Below are positions 26,722 through 37,869 of a stretch of 64,000 nt of DNA, piece after piece. This stretch comes from Cristatella mucedo (taxonomy: Eukaryota; Bryozoa; Phylactolaemata; Cristatellidae): assembly GCA_009760855.2 (NCBI GenBank), contig WPIO01000023.1, positions 1,739,501-1,803,500 of the forward strand. The letters run 5' to 3'. The notes beneath the pieces are model-generated. The model saw nothing but the letters and a program-made list of their open reading frames with translations. It was not told where the DNA came from and made no database searches. The stretch's first letter is position 1. Each line of letters opens with the position of its first letter. The position numbers and the translations under genes are program-made.

Positions 26722-27395
26722 ATAAGAATAATAATCATAATAATGCACTTGATAAAGCGCCCTCAGAGAACTCAATCTCTTTCTAGGGGCTTTACCTTTG
26801 CTGCAAAGGGAAACGCAATTGAATGGTGATTAATAATATCATGCTTGATAAACAACATGAATAACATAGTTAGGGGTGACATGCACAGGGTCAGCATGCA
26901 AGTGTGGTTAGTGGCAGCATGCACAGTGTCAGCATGCATAAGCTCATGAAGGACGAATCACATAGACCCACTAAATGCTGTCCTAAATAGGTGTTTTTAA
27001 GTTCTTTTTAAATGTGGTCAAGTCAGGGGATGTTCTGACGCAGGTCGGGAATGAGTTCCAGGCTTTGGGAACATCCGAACTAAATGCACGGTCTGCAAAG
27101 GATTTGAGGTTTGTACGAAGTATTGGTAAACTGTTGGATTCCGAAAAGCGAGTGGTACGTTGCTTGGCCTGGTGAGGGAGTAGATCTGAGAGATAGGCTG
27201 GAGCCAAAGAATAAAGTGACCTAAAAGTGAGCGACAAAACCTTGAAGTCGATCCGTTGCTTGACTGGTGGCCAGTGCAGGTCGGCGAGAAGTGGTGTGAT
27301 GTGGCAACTGCGACGCTCACGACAGACAAGCCTAGCTGCAGAGATTTGAACCAGCTGTAATTGCCTGATTGCGCATGCCGGTAGGCCAGAAAGCA
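26722..27395 (-). mobile_element. LINE A, ORF end plus complete 3' UTR
   Basis: The minus strand reads AARLVCRERRSCHITPLLAD, HWPPVKQRIDFKVLSLTFRS, then KSFADRAFSSDVPKAWNSF and TSPDLTTFKKNLK. The 3' UTR with CATGCTGACCCTGTGCATG blocks and the tail hairpin end in an ATT/AAT-rich stretch at 26722-26750. It is 5'-truncated near 27395, as is typical of target-primed insertion. Confidence 0.9.
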
Positions 27396-28205
27396 GTCCG
27401 TGGTTATGATTATCAGGAATCTCGTGTGTCATAACCAATGCATTTATTCATACAAATGAGAAAATCGAATAGTTCCTTAATTTTTCCAACTTCAGGATCA
27501 CGATACCCTTTAAAGAGACCAGGTAGTTGTTGATACAACAAATCCTACAAATTGTCATTGGACGCAGGAGTTGACATGCCAACGGATGCTTTATGCAGTG
27601 AATATCAGCACGAATAAGGATTGCTTGGGCATGCATCACGAATAAATTCTGACTTGAAATGATGTCGTGATGTCGACGGCGTTAATGCATTGGATGCACC
27701 TTCGAACTCCGTTGGCAGTGGGATGTACAACACCCGTCATATTTTTACGAGAATCCTTGAAGATATCCGGAGAGACGACCACTGAATGTATTTAAAGCTG
27801 ACTCAAGTGTAATAAAATTCCGGAAAATGAATCACTTTGTCTACAATTAGACAGATAAGACGTTCTTCGAACCACTTTAGATTCAACAATAAACCCTGGC
27901 CAAAAAAAGCAATTACAAAGTCATGCTGATTTTCTGCTTTCGGAAATTTTCAGCTGAGTCTATCTCAGTGGCCTCTGCCATGGACATTTAGCCCTATAGA
28001 TGTTTCGATCTCCGTTATTGTGTTTATCTGAAAAGCAGTACTTTCGCTGCTTTTTCGTACACATTTGTTATTGTGGACAGTAAATACATGCAGCCTTCGA
28101 AAGGCTTCAGATTTTCTGGATTTTCTCAGCAATCTATCGGCGCTTAGTTTTTGTTATATTGGCTTTAATTTGATTTGTATGCTGAGAGTTTAGGAACCGC
28201 AGCTA
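27396..28205. other. No recognisable feature
   Basis: AT-rich, no gene or repeat family seen. A small inverted pair (GGTTATGA/TCATAACC) flanks 27404-27436. Confidence 0.4.
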
Positions 28206-28368
28206 TGATAAATACAATAATATAAATATAATTCATTTGTATAGCGCCCTAAGAGAACTTAATCTCTATCCAGGCACTTCACATATGCCACACGGGCCCG
28301 AGCCCACGACCTAGGCCAGACCTTGGTCGAGGCGAGCACCTCAACCCCTGGGCCAAGCCAAAGCTACA
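28206..28368 (-). mobile_element. SINE-1 copy
   Basis: The reverse complement has TTTGGCTTGGCCCAGGGGTT, GGTCGTGGGCTCGGGCCC, then GATAGAGATTAAGTTCTC and GGGCGCTATACAAATGAATTA. Confidence 0.8.
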
Positions 28369-28799
28369 CTCTTGCAGCGAAAGAGCTTAAAGCTACACTT
28401 AACTTTAGCTAGTTCAGTTCGTGCGAGTACGCTAACATGCTCATACCGAGGCATCAAATGCGCCAGGCCTGCCGGCCATTCTAGGTCGGACTGCAATCAA
28501 AGGATCAACACACAGGCAAAAACTCAAGAAACAGAGTGCCTCGAGCTTTGTTATACGTCCGACTACATCACAAAGTGACATGCATGACCTCACGACCCCA
28601 CGACCTCAGCTGGGACGAGCACCCTAAACACCAGGTCTTATGTCTCGTCCTGTTTAGTTGCGGCATCGGCTTTGATTGGGCTGTTACAGTGTCTGCTGAC
28701 GTGAATTTCCCCTGTGCCACTTGCGGCCATGGCATTATTACTTCCAACAGTGAAGGAATTTTGAATTTCTCTTGTATAGCCCAGTAATCGCTGTCGTTT

Positions 28800-28800
<1 letters not shown>

Positions 28801-28848
<48 letters not shown>

Positions 28849-28853
28849 CTCTC
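28801..28853. repeat. C-run and (CT)n tract
   Basis: Nine C, then about 22 CT repeats. Confidence 0.95.
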
Positions 28854-29909
28854 CTAAATTCTCAAATCTATAGATTTGCCTTCAGAGCTAACCGCCACTT
28901 GCATCACTTGCAAGTAATCGGCAGACAAATGCAGCTCACCGGTCCGACTATTTTGTCTCGGTGAAGCTGAATGAGCTGCCTTGGTCTGCCTGCAACCAAA
29001 TGTTTATACGGTCAGGTTCTTGGCTTTCGTTGCAATAAGCAATCAGGAGTTCAGTTACTAATGTGGTTCCCGACGGTGACTTGGAGAACTCTTTATAAAT
29101 CAAACCGAAACCGAACGGAGCCGAAGCACTTATCCGCAAACATTTCTGCAGCCACTAACAGTCTTTAACGATTTGGTGCTTAACGATAACACTACTTACA
29201 GATGGAAAAGTCATTCCTCCTGAGCAGCCTCCTGTAATAGATTTGTGGATGGACCGAGGGTCCATTGGTCGGCCAGGTGACTCTAAAAGCTGTTTCGCTC
29301 TACTCATTTCAATCAGTTGTCACCTGCTGACCAGGACTGCAATCTGCATTCCGGCACAATTAACTAAAGTTCTAGTCACCTAACTGCAAGGCTCAAGAGC
29401 CAGATCAAATTGGCTACACTGGCCTACCTTGCCTGTCGGACTGCGTAAAGCCGAGCACAGGTAGAAGAAATGACGAAAAAGTAATGCTCAGACGAGTAGA
29501 GACGCAGAGCAAAAGCAAAGAGCAGCCAATATCAAAAGCAAGCAGCAAAGATTCACAGCTACACCCAATCAGCCATTACCAAGTATAGCTGTAGACTGAG
29601 TGTCCACTAAATATGCATTTATGCAGCCCGTCTTGCTTCTGTCCTACTTCTATTTATACTGCATACCTCACCCAGACTCGGCATCGGCACACCCCATCCC
29701 CCCCCCCCCCCCCGCTGTGGGAGGTTCAAGACTTATGGAAGACTGTACGAACGAAGACTAAGAAGCTGAGTATGGCTGTACTTCTTGTTTGAGACTGACA
29801 AAAGACTGAGCAAACTACCAATCGTAGGAACCGTCAGTGGCACACCCTTCTTTATTGCTTCGAAAAGCATGGCGGGCGACTTACGTATGCTGTAAAGAAA
29901 GAGTGATCA
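28854..29909. other. No recognisable gene; C homopolymer
   Basis: Nothing assigned apart from a 16-base C run at 29698-29713. Confidence 0.45.
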
Positions 29910-30290
29910 AATCGTTATTGGTAAAATTTGCTAACTGTCAACAAGCATAATATATATGGTTAGAGGTAACATGCCCACTGTCAACATGTGAAAATGGTTT
30001 TAGTGGAAACTTGCACAGTGTCAGCATGCATAAGTACACAATGGACAATCACAAGGGTCCAGCACATACTTTGAGAACCAGGTAGCTTCTATCTTCTTTC
30101 ATTATCGAGTCAGAGGATGTCGTGACTTCTGTTGGAAGTGAGTCCCAGGCTTTGGGGAAATAGTTACATGAAAACTGACCGTGCGAACTGCCTAAACTAA
30201 GATAGGCCGAAGCAGGACGCGTGCAGGACAGAGCAAGACTGACCTGTAAACGTGGCTTAAGGAGAGCACTAAATTCTCGGCACATATTCA
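29910..30290 (-). mobile_element. LINE A-type relic
   Basis: A decayed 3' UTR (GTCAGCATGCATAAGTACACA) and an ORF end with FPKAWDSLPTEVTTSSDS, equivalent to APKAWNSLPTSVTTSPDL. Truncated at both sides. Confidence 0.65.
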
Positions 30291-31111
30291 ACGGGGCTCA
30301 GTCACACGATCTCATAGCCAAATCATGACAGAGTAAAGTCAACAGCTGCCGCTATGCATGTAGCCCAATAGCCGTTCCTATTCCTGCTGTGGTGCTGCAT
30401 GCCAAAGCTCCCAGATGGGTGCCATTTAGCTGCCCGTGCCATTGACGACATACTTCTCAATTACCCATTTCAGTTGATGTCGGGCTGTTTGGCCACCGCA
30501 TACATCTCTTTTTTGAAGCTTCAAGTCTTGTTCGAAACGAAAACTTGCAGTCTCGGGCAGAGGTGTGCCGGAGCTGAGTCGTCTCTGGGGCTACGAGACT
30601 CTGACAGCCATGTGCCAATGTGAGCTGCTTTTGCTTCCGTTCGTCTGCTGCCATAAATCCAGGTTTTGCTGAGCTGCGCCTGTAGGCCTGCCCGGGCCTT
30701 GGGCGGTAGCCGCCATAAAGTCCGTGCGGGTGGTGATCGTGCTACTTACGAATGCTTACGAACTCCACCACTGTCGACGGCTTCAACCTTTTTCTGCCGC
30801 AGCTCAGCCCAGGCAGTGGTCAACTGCTATTTCACCATGGCTTCCACACTGCAACCCATAGCGTCCAAGTAACTAGCGACTGAGGTCTGACAGCATCAGT
30901 CCAGGGAGGCAGTCTGCTGAACGTGGTTAGAGCACTCTGCTGCGACCTTATCGACTTTGGTTGGATGGTGCAATCTAGTCTGAAAATGCAGAACGACCGC
31001 CGGCCGTGGACTGAGAGCCGAATCAAGTAGCGAATCTTCTTTTCTGAGCCCTTCACCGGAGAAGACAGAGCTGTGACCTTTGCTTGCAAACCATGCACTC
31101 CCGACAACTAC
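30291..31111. other. No recognisable feature
   Basis: Moderately GC-rich. No family or splice structure was recognised. Confidence 0.35.
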
Positions 31112-31128
31112 CTTTCTCTCTCTCTCTC

Positions 31129-31208
<80 letters not shown>

Positions 31209-31358
31209 CCTCTCTCTCTCTTTCTCTCCCCCTCTCTGCTCTCTCTTCTCTCTCTCTCTCTCCCTCTCTCTTTCTCTCCCTCTCTCTCTCTCTCTTTCGC
31301 TCCTTCTCTCTTTCTCTCCCCCTCTCTGCTCTCTCTTCTCTCCCTCTCTCTCCCCGTG
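31112..31358. repeat. Long (CT)n tract with CCCCTCTCTG variants
   Basis: About 245 bp of CT repeats. The second half contains a duplicated block (TTTCTCTCCCCCTCTCTGCTC at about 31223 and 31312), so part of the tract expanded by segment duplication. Confidence 0.95.
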
Positions 31359-31861
31359 TCTCTCTTTTCTTCCGGTATCTTTGAACATGATTGTAAAAGT
31401 ATGTTGTCCAAAGCAGCTCAGATATTTGCTTGCAGCCAACCTTAGTCTGTCGACGTACTCGGTCAATGGCAGCCTCTTACAGCTAGTGCCTGCCTGTAGC
31501 CGAATGCTTGGCCGAATGAACCGCAGGACATAAATCATTCTTTGTATATTGCAGTTCAGCATTGCTGGCTATTAGTCATGTCTGCGATATTGATCTTTGA
31601 AAGAATTCTGGCCATGGGGCTCAGCAAGCTTACTGCACGGCTGAACTACTTCAGATAAGCAGAACTACAGCAGCACAATCTGATAAAAATGATTGCTTTC
31701 AGCTTTCACTGGCCACATTAATACATGGCACCGGATATGAATACACCATTCAGCTAAAGAGGTATGTACCCGAGCATCTGAATGATTGGATCCAAACTCA
31801 CCAATAGCGCTCAGCATCCGTTGCCTTCTTGTTCTAAAACGGCGAATCCCACTCAATGTCT

Positions 31862-31935
31862 AGAGCAAATTTAAAGTGCCTAGAAAGAGATTAAGTTCTT
31901 TGAGGGTGCCATAGAAATGTGCTATCATTGTTCAT
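31862..31935 (+). mobile_element. LINE A tail fragment
   Basis: GCCTAGAAAGAGATTAAG followed by TTCTTTGAGGGTGCC, then a decayed AT-rich end. Confidence 0.6.
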
Positions 31936-32449
31936 AATGCCTTAATTACCCTGTCTGCATTTCGTCAGCTGTCTGCATTTCGATTCGCCTTTGATTGAGG
32001 CTCGGCGAGGTAAGCCAAGAAAAATCATAAGCGAAAGAATGGAGGAAGGAACGCCTCCATGACCAGTCTTGGCCGGCCGTTGCTGCCTGCTGCGTATGGC
32101 AGTCGATCGCTGCATCTACTTACGTGACAGACAGTGCGCTGAGCACCGAGCACCGAAGCAGCTAGCACCGAGCAGCAAAGCCGCCAGCTGAGGGCAGCAT
32201 GGCGGCACGTGCGAAAGCAAACTGCTCAACATCGACAAGGCAGCGATGCAGGTGTATTGGTGGCGTACCGCTCGTCTGCTTGCAGAGCACGGTCACAGCT
32301 AGTAAATGAAGACCCGCCGGACATTGTGGCTGAACGTGGTGACAGCATTTCGACTGCAAGCTAAGTGAGGCTAAATTGAGGCTAAGCATAGCAATATATC
32401 TGTGCAGCTTCCTTAGTAAACTGAATCTCTGTCTGAACACTCACAGGTT

Positions 32450-32520
32450 TTTTGGTGCGTAGGAACTAACGACGCAATCTGCAAAGGATTTGGGGTTGGT
32501 AAGAGCCACAGCTAAACGAT
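32450..32520 (-). mobile_element. LINE A ORF-end scrap
   Basis: The minus strand reads NPKSFADCVVSSYAPK, matching N-KSFADRAFSSYAPK of LINE A. It directly adjoins the 18-bp minisatellite. Confidence 0.55.
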
Positions 32521-32528
32521 ACGAGTCT

Positions 32529-32757
32529 GAGCAGTCAGAGGTCCGAGAGCAGTCAGATGTAAGAGAGCAGTCAGAGGTCAGAGAGCAGCCAGAGGTCGGA
32601 GAGCAGCCAGTGGTCCGAGAGCAGTCAGAGGTCAGAGAGCAGTCAGAGGTCAGAGAGCAGTCAGAGGTCAGAGAGCAGTCAGAGGTCAGAGAGCAGCCAG
32701 AGGTCAGAGAGCAGTCAGAGGTCAGAGAGCAGCCAGAGGTCAGAGAGCAGACAGAAG
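32529..32757. repeat. 18-bp minisatellite, about 12.7 copies
   Basis: The unit is AGAGAGCAGTCAGAGGTC with variants (CAGCC, CAGAC, GTCC). Because 18 is a multiple of 3, the plus strand reads (EQSEVR)n and the minus strand another open six-residue repeat. This explains the 139- and 191-codon open frames here; neither has a convincing unique part. Confidence 0.95.
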
Positions 32758-34350
32758 TAATCTGCATCTTTTGGTCGATCCAGGTGGAGTTGGATAGAGG
32801 GGTAGGTAGGGCTTTTTCGCTGTCTCTCCGGTATGCATGTGGAGTTATACTTATATCTAAAAATGCAGACACAATAGAACAGACGTCAATGGAACAAATG
32901 ACCTTGTAGCTTGCTCTGTTTTTAGGAAGGCAGCAAGTTGCAGCAGATCCAGGATACGTTGGCAAAAAGAAAGTGTACCAAGCTCGAGTTATGCTCTGGG
33001 CATCAAGCGTTTGCACTCACGGTCATGTTAACCTGCTGCTTCCATCTTGTGCCAAAGCAAATGTAGCGGTTCATTTTAATGTTGTTGCGGAAGTGCTGCT
33101 TGCTGCAATAATTGACGAAACACCGTGGTTACTTGCTCGCGTTTTGTGAATGTCAGTCGACTGGCCCAGTGCTCCTTGTTAGAGCTCTGGAATGCTGAAT
33201 GAATGTAGAGGTATGTCAGACTTATCGCATGATTCGTTTCCAGTCAGGCAACAACTTGGGCAAGTACATGGCGATCTGTTTCACGGTGTGACGACTTGCT
33301 CCAAGGCGATTTTCGACCAGCCACGATGGAGACTTGTGCCGCCTTGGCATCCATATATGTATATCGTCCGATGCACAGCACGCACACGCACGTACTCTCA
33401 TTGCAGGTACACATGTCATACGGGGCAGATGATCCTGATCCTCTAGGTTCGCGAACAGCAATAATTGCGCAGTAAAGAGTCCAAGGCGAACATCTTTGCC
33501 AGTGAACTGGCTGTGCTGCTTAAACAGGCACGGCAGCACAGCAGTCAGCCGCATTGCTTGGCCCTGTGCTCTGTGTGGTCCTGCAGTCAAGTAGTCTGCA
33601 AGCTGCGACGTGCATCGTTCGCGAGTTAGGGGCCTGTTGTGGGGATTGCTCACAAAAAATCCTTCCAACCCCTGGTCTGACAGCCTGACAAGTTTGTCGA
33701 GCTGCTCAGCTAACATTCCGCTCTCTGCTGAGAGAAAATCTGCTTGATAGTAAACCATGCTTGAGATGGAGCTTGAATGAACCGCAAGGAGCCAAAACAC
33801 TCGAGGGGATGACTCTGAAAGCTGTTTCGCACTACTCATTTCAACCAGTCGATTTGAAGGCGCCTTACGATGCTGCTGCTAAGCAGATGTGGTTAAGCCT
33901 TGTGGTGTGTCAACAGACGTAACATGAGGTGTCAACAGGCGTAACATGAGGTGTCAACAGGCGTAACATGAGGTGTCAACAGACGCAGACAGGTAATCTA
34001 ACGTATCCGGTGTAACTGGGCAAATGCAGATGCACAAAAAAATGCAACAGCAGATAATTTCTTTAGGTTTAGCTGATTGCCTCTGTGTTAAGCTTTAGCA
34101 ATGTTTTCGTTACGTTGATTGCAACTGTTCTGTGAAGATTCATGATGCTGCTTACAAGGCTGTCTGACAGGCATATCCAATAGACACCTGGCCGTGAACC
34201 AGAGAGCTCATAGCGAGCTGGGGCCTCCTGCCTGATGTAAGTTATTCAGTGGAGCTCGTTTTCTGTGGCTGGCTCAGCCCTGCTGGTCAGTACAGAGGAA
34301 AGGAATAAAGCTTCGCATTGTGACTTCCAGTGTCTCATGTACTCGATAAG
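32758..34350. other. Unassigned; one long minus frame
   Basis: A 205-codon minus frame at 33222-33839 (starts MSSAKQLSESSPRV) has no recognisable domain and an expected-by-chance length. A 40-bp block at 33811-33850 recurs at 29281-29320 with about 5 mismatches, so this is at least partly repeat-derived. Confidence 0.3.
33904..33990. repeat. 22-bp tandem repeat, 4 copies
   Basis: The unit is GGTGTCAACAGGCGTAACATGA, with starts spaced exactly 22 bp. Confidence 0.9.
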
Positions 34351-34354
34351 AATA

Positions 34355-36060
34355 TATGCGTTTTTAGCTTCTTTTTAAACGCGGTCAAGTCGGGGGATGT
34401 CGTAATACGCTCTTTTGACATGACTTGCAGAACGACGTGTTCCGTCGAAGGATACGAATGCTGTACAAAAAGGCCAGGTTAGAAATGAGCTCATGAATTG
34501 TCATGGAAAACCTGAAATAAAATATGCACCGAACTTCTTGTTCAATACATGCTTTAGTATATCAGACTAACGCTTGAACTTTGGGCTCCAGGAGCGAACC
34601 CAAGTGACACCAACAATTATTCCCCGAACTTCATTTAGCTAGAAGCTTTCAAAAGAATAGGGCTTAAAGTGGCAGCTATAACAAGTCATTCAATCTCCAG
34701 TTAGATAATATATTAAAGCATTTTATTTCGCCCAAAAGAATAAAATATATTTGTAGGCCTTTTGCATTTTCTGAAAAGGAACTGTGCAAATCGGTTGGCT
34801 ATAACGTGTACAAAGTTATCAATCGCCGCATACAATCGCACTAAGGACAATTCAGACAGCCAGAGCAAAGGCTGATAAGGACGGATAGGTTTTTAGCTTC
34901 TTCGTTTTGAATGCTGTCAAATCAAACGACTTAATGTCTGTCGCTAGTGAATCGCGGTCTTTGAGGGGAGAGAAACTGAAAACAAGGCCTCCGAGTGGTT
35001 TCAAGTTCGTTAGACACTCAGGCAGGCAACCTGAGTAAAAACGAAAAAGAAAGCAGTTACGTACGACAGGAGGCTAACAGTAAGCTATTATTGGCTAAGC
35101 TGTCAGTAAGTATTGCAGATAGGTAGTCCGGTGTAAGAGAATGAAGGGGACTACTACTAGAAAGTGACTCACAGAACCTCGAAGAGGTTGACATGCTACT
35201 CATCGGGGAGCTATTGCAAACATGTCGAGAACAGTTTGCAATACGCCGGCTCACGACAAGCAAGCCTAGCTGCCGACTTTTGCATCAAATGTAAGCGACT
35301 TATTGCACAGGCAGGAAGACGTGCAAGTAGCACGTCATAGAAGTCTACGTTGGAATGCCAGGAATGCATTCGCTAACTTGACTGTCTAATCCTAATACAA
35401 GCGCAAGTCTAGATCTTTGCAACATCACGCAAGTGACAGCAGGTTGGTCTGGACTGCGGAACTGATGTGGTCATTTATGAGAGACTACTTTGGAACAGAC
35501 ACACAGATACGGTGCAGAGGCTTCTGAAGATATGCTGGGTTGAGTCCATTTTGAGGGTTAAGACTTTCAATTTCTCAGTGGCACTAGGTTCACCCATAAC
35601 TATTAAATTGGTTGATCCTCATTCAACTGGAGAAAGCTAGCTGGCATATAAGTGCAAACGTCACAAGTGCATGCTGCAAACAAGCTTAGACAGCTTTCAA
35701 AGCTCAAATACACAGAAAGATCAAAGTACAAACCTCCATTCCTCCCCCAAAAAAACACCATGAAGCGCACAAGAAGTCACGTGTGCTTCTAAAACCTCAC
35801 GTAGGAGCAGAAATTAGTTCCAAACGTAATAGAAAGAGCTATAATTGTTCGACCCTTGAACAAGTACAGCTTGTGTCCTCTGCATAGGCAAGATTAGATT
35901 ATTAATTGCGAAAATAAACGGATGGTAAATGAGTATTAGTTAGTCGGGTGCTTCATATTTTAAAAGCTCCTTAGATGACCGTCGGCAGTCGATATATTGT
36001 TGGTGAAATCTCCTAAGAAATGCCCTAAACTATTTTAGCACAGCGATTGGGATACCTACT
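34355..36060 (-). mobile_element. LINE A/C-type relics, strongly decayed
   Basis: Two pieces. 34355-34460 is a scrap of the ORF end (the TTTTTAGCTTCTTTTTAAA region). 34885-36060 runs from the ORF end (HSLTPDYLSAIL, SCRT) back through RT-flanking sequence (around 35560-35720) to decayed RT at about 35950-36060. The order is colinear with 42023-42960. All frames are broken. Confidence 0.6.
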
Positions 36061-37549
36061 CAAGGAGAATGCCTTGTTGATTTGTACAATCAATTCATTG
36101 AGAAGGCTCATAATCTAATGCCTGTTAATTTTGATGGGCTTATTGGCTATTGTCGTAAAAATAGTTTAAAGCTAAAGCGTAATTTTCAGATAGCTTTAGT
36201 TAGTGGGTGTTTATAGTTTTGATTGCTCCGTGATAGCCTGACCTGCAGAGCTCAGAAGAAAACATTTCAGGCTATGGCTCTCGAACTAGTAAAAACTGTG
36301 CTCACAAGTGAAAACAAGCTGTTTGATTCAACACTTACGTACGTAAGTTGGTCTTGCATTTTCTTGGCCAAAACAAAGGTAAATGATGACAAGAGCCATT
36401 AAAAAAATATTAGTATATCGGTGTTTGCCATTTAATAGATAACACATGTATTTGACGTCATACATTATGTTGAGCAAAGCCAGTGCTTGCAACTGACTTT
36501 CCTCTATTTTTCATTTAGTTCTACTTATTTTGCATGTTATTTTTGATCGCATTAGACTATGATCGGAAGCAGACATCTAAAGTGGCTCGGATCATACAAT
36601 TTCTGTTTAGGCTAATTTATTATATATTTATTTGGCAAATTAAGTCTCTTTATATCCTTGATTACCGAAATTAAAGCTTTTGGACGTTTGATGAATTAAA
36701 TAAAAAATGCATCAAGCCGAAATCAGACTTTTTTCTTTCTGTATTTGAAACAATCAGAGCTAAACTCTCATTTCAAATTTCACTCCAATACGTGAAGTAT
36801 TAGCCAAGTTATGGGATTTACAAGGCACCAACCTATCTTGAGAATGTAGCTGTATAAAAGTCACAAGAATGCACCTCAACAAGCTTGAAGCATATATCTC
36901 GGTCTGCCAAGGTTCGCAAATTTGGGATGCAAATCGGATATGATAAAGAGACCATTACATCTGGGTTAGACGGGGTTTGCCTAACTGTTTTTTTACGTTC
37001 GGAAGTCATTACAACTTCCGATTCCAGTTCTAACATATTTGTCTTTTGAAAGGTACCCTAAGCGCACATTCAATTGTCAGACACACTGCATAAGTATTTT
37101 CTTTACATTCGCCTTTAAAGACAGGGTGAAAAGCCTTATGGGAGTTGCGACAATAGGCCAAACAACTTCTCAAGTTTACTTATGCGTGTATTTATTCATG
37201 AAGGTATGGTCTTTTGAGAAGAGACTGCGTTTGGTAAATAGATAATGACCTCAAGCACACTGCGGGGGGGGGGGGCAACAAGACGAATTTTCTCTAGGCT
37301 TTAGTGCCGAGTCCTTAGTTGGCCGGACGAGTGTTTCAGTCTCAATCCCGTCGACGATCTGTAGGTCCCTTTTGGGAACTCATTTAGAGCCACGATTAGC
37401 ATCGCTCGTAATCTCACACACGACGCACGCTGGCTGGCTTAAGAGGTTGTGAACAGACGGCTAGTTCCAGATATTTGCACACGATGAAAGTCGATGACTC
37501 ATCCCACCGAGTAGAGTAAGTTGCAAAAAACAGGGTGTGGTTTGATTAT
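36061..37549. other. AT-rich, no recognisable feature
   Basis: Nothing was assigned. A G homopolymer lies at 37262-37274. Confidence 0.4.
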
Positions 37550-37556
37550 GTGCAAG

Positions 37557-37838
37557 CGGGTTCGACGAATTACCGCAATCCACCACGATCCACGCCAATC
37601 CACTCTAATTAGGGTAGCAACGACCAGACGTAAGCATTGCCGAGCTCAAATTTTTTGCTGATATTGCAGTACATGTTTGAATTTACCTGTCCATAAAATT
37701 TCGTGTTGCTGCGCGCACTTATGCAAATGGGCTTTGGCGCCGGACGCTTGTACCGCAATCCACAGCAATCCACTGCAATCCATTCTAGTTCTCGTCAAAT
37801 CCACCCCAAATCTGCTGCGAATAGCTCCAAAAAGTCTG
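37557..37838 (+). repeat. Left terminal inverted repeat
   Basis: About 282 bp. Shared landmarks with the right arm: GGGTAGCAACGACCAGACG, AAGCATTGCCGAGCTCAAAT, ACTTATGCAAATGGGCTTTG and ATTCTAGTTCTCGTCAAAT. Arm identity judged by eye is around 88-90 percent. Confidence 0.9.
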
Positions 37839-37869
37839 GAATATCAGACTACGCGACACGCACAGTGTA

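Noticed and set aside
30896-31562. Several long frames over the CT tract
   Set aside because: Low-complexity artefacts open on both strands.
32441-33016. 191-codon minus ORF across the 18-bp minisatellite
   Set aside because: The repeat part is frame-neutral, and the C-terminal end is a LINE A scrap rather than unique coding sequence.
33222-33839. 205-codon minus-strand ORF
   Set aside because: No domain, no splice context, partly overlaps a short block repeated at 29281; a frame of this length is expected about once by chance in 64 kb.
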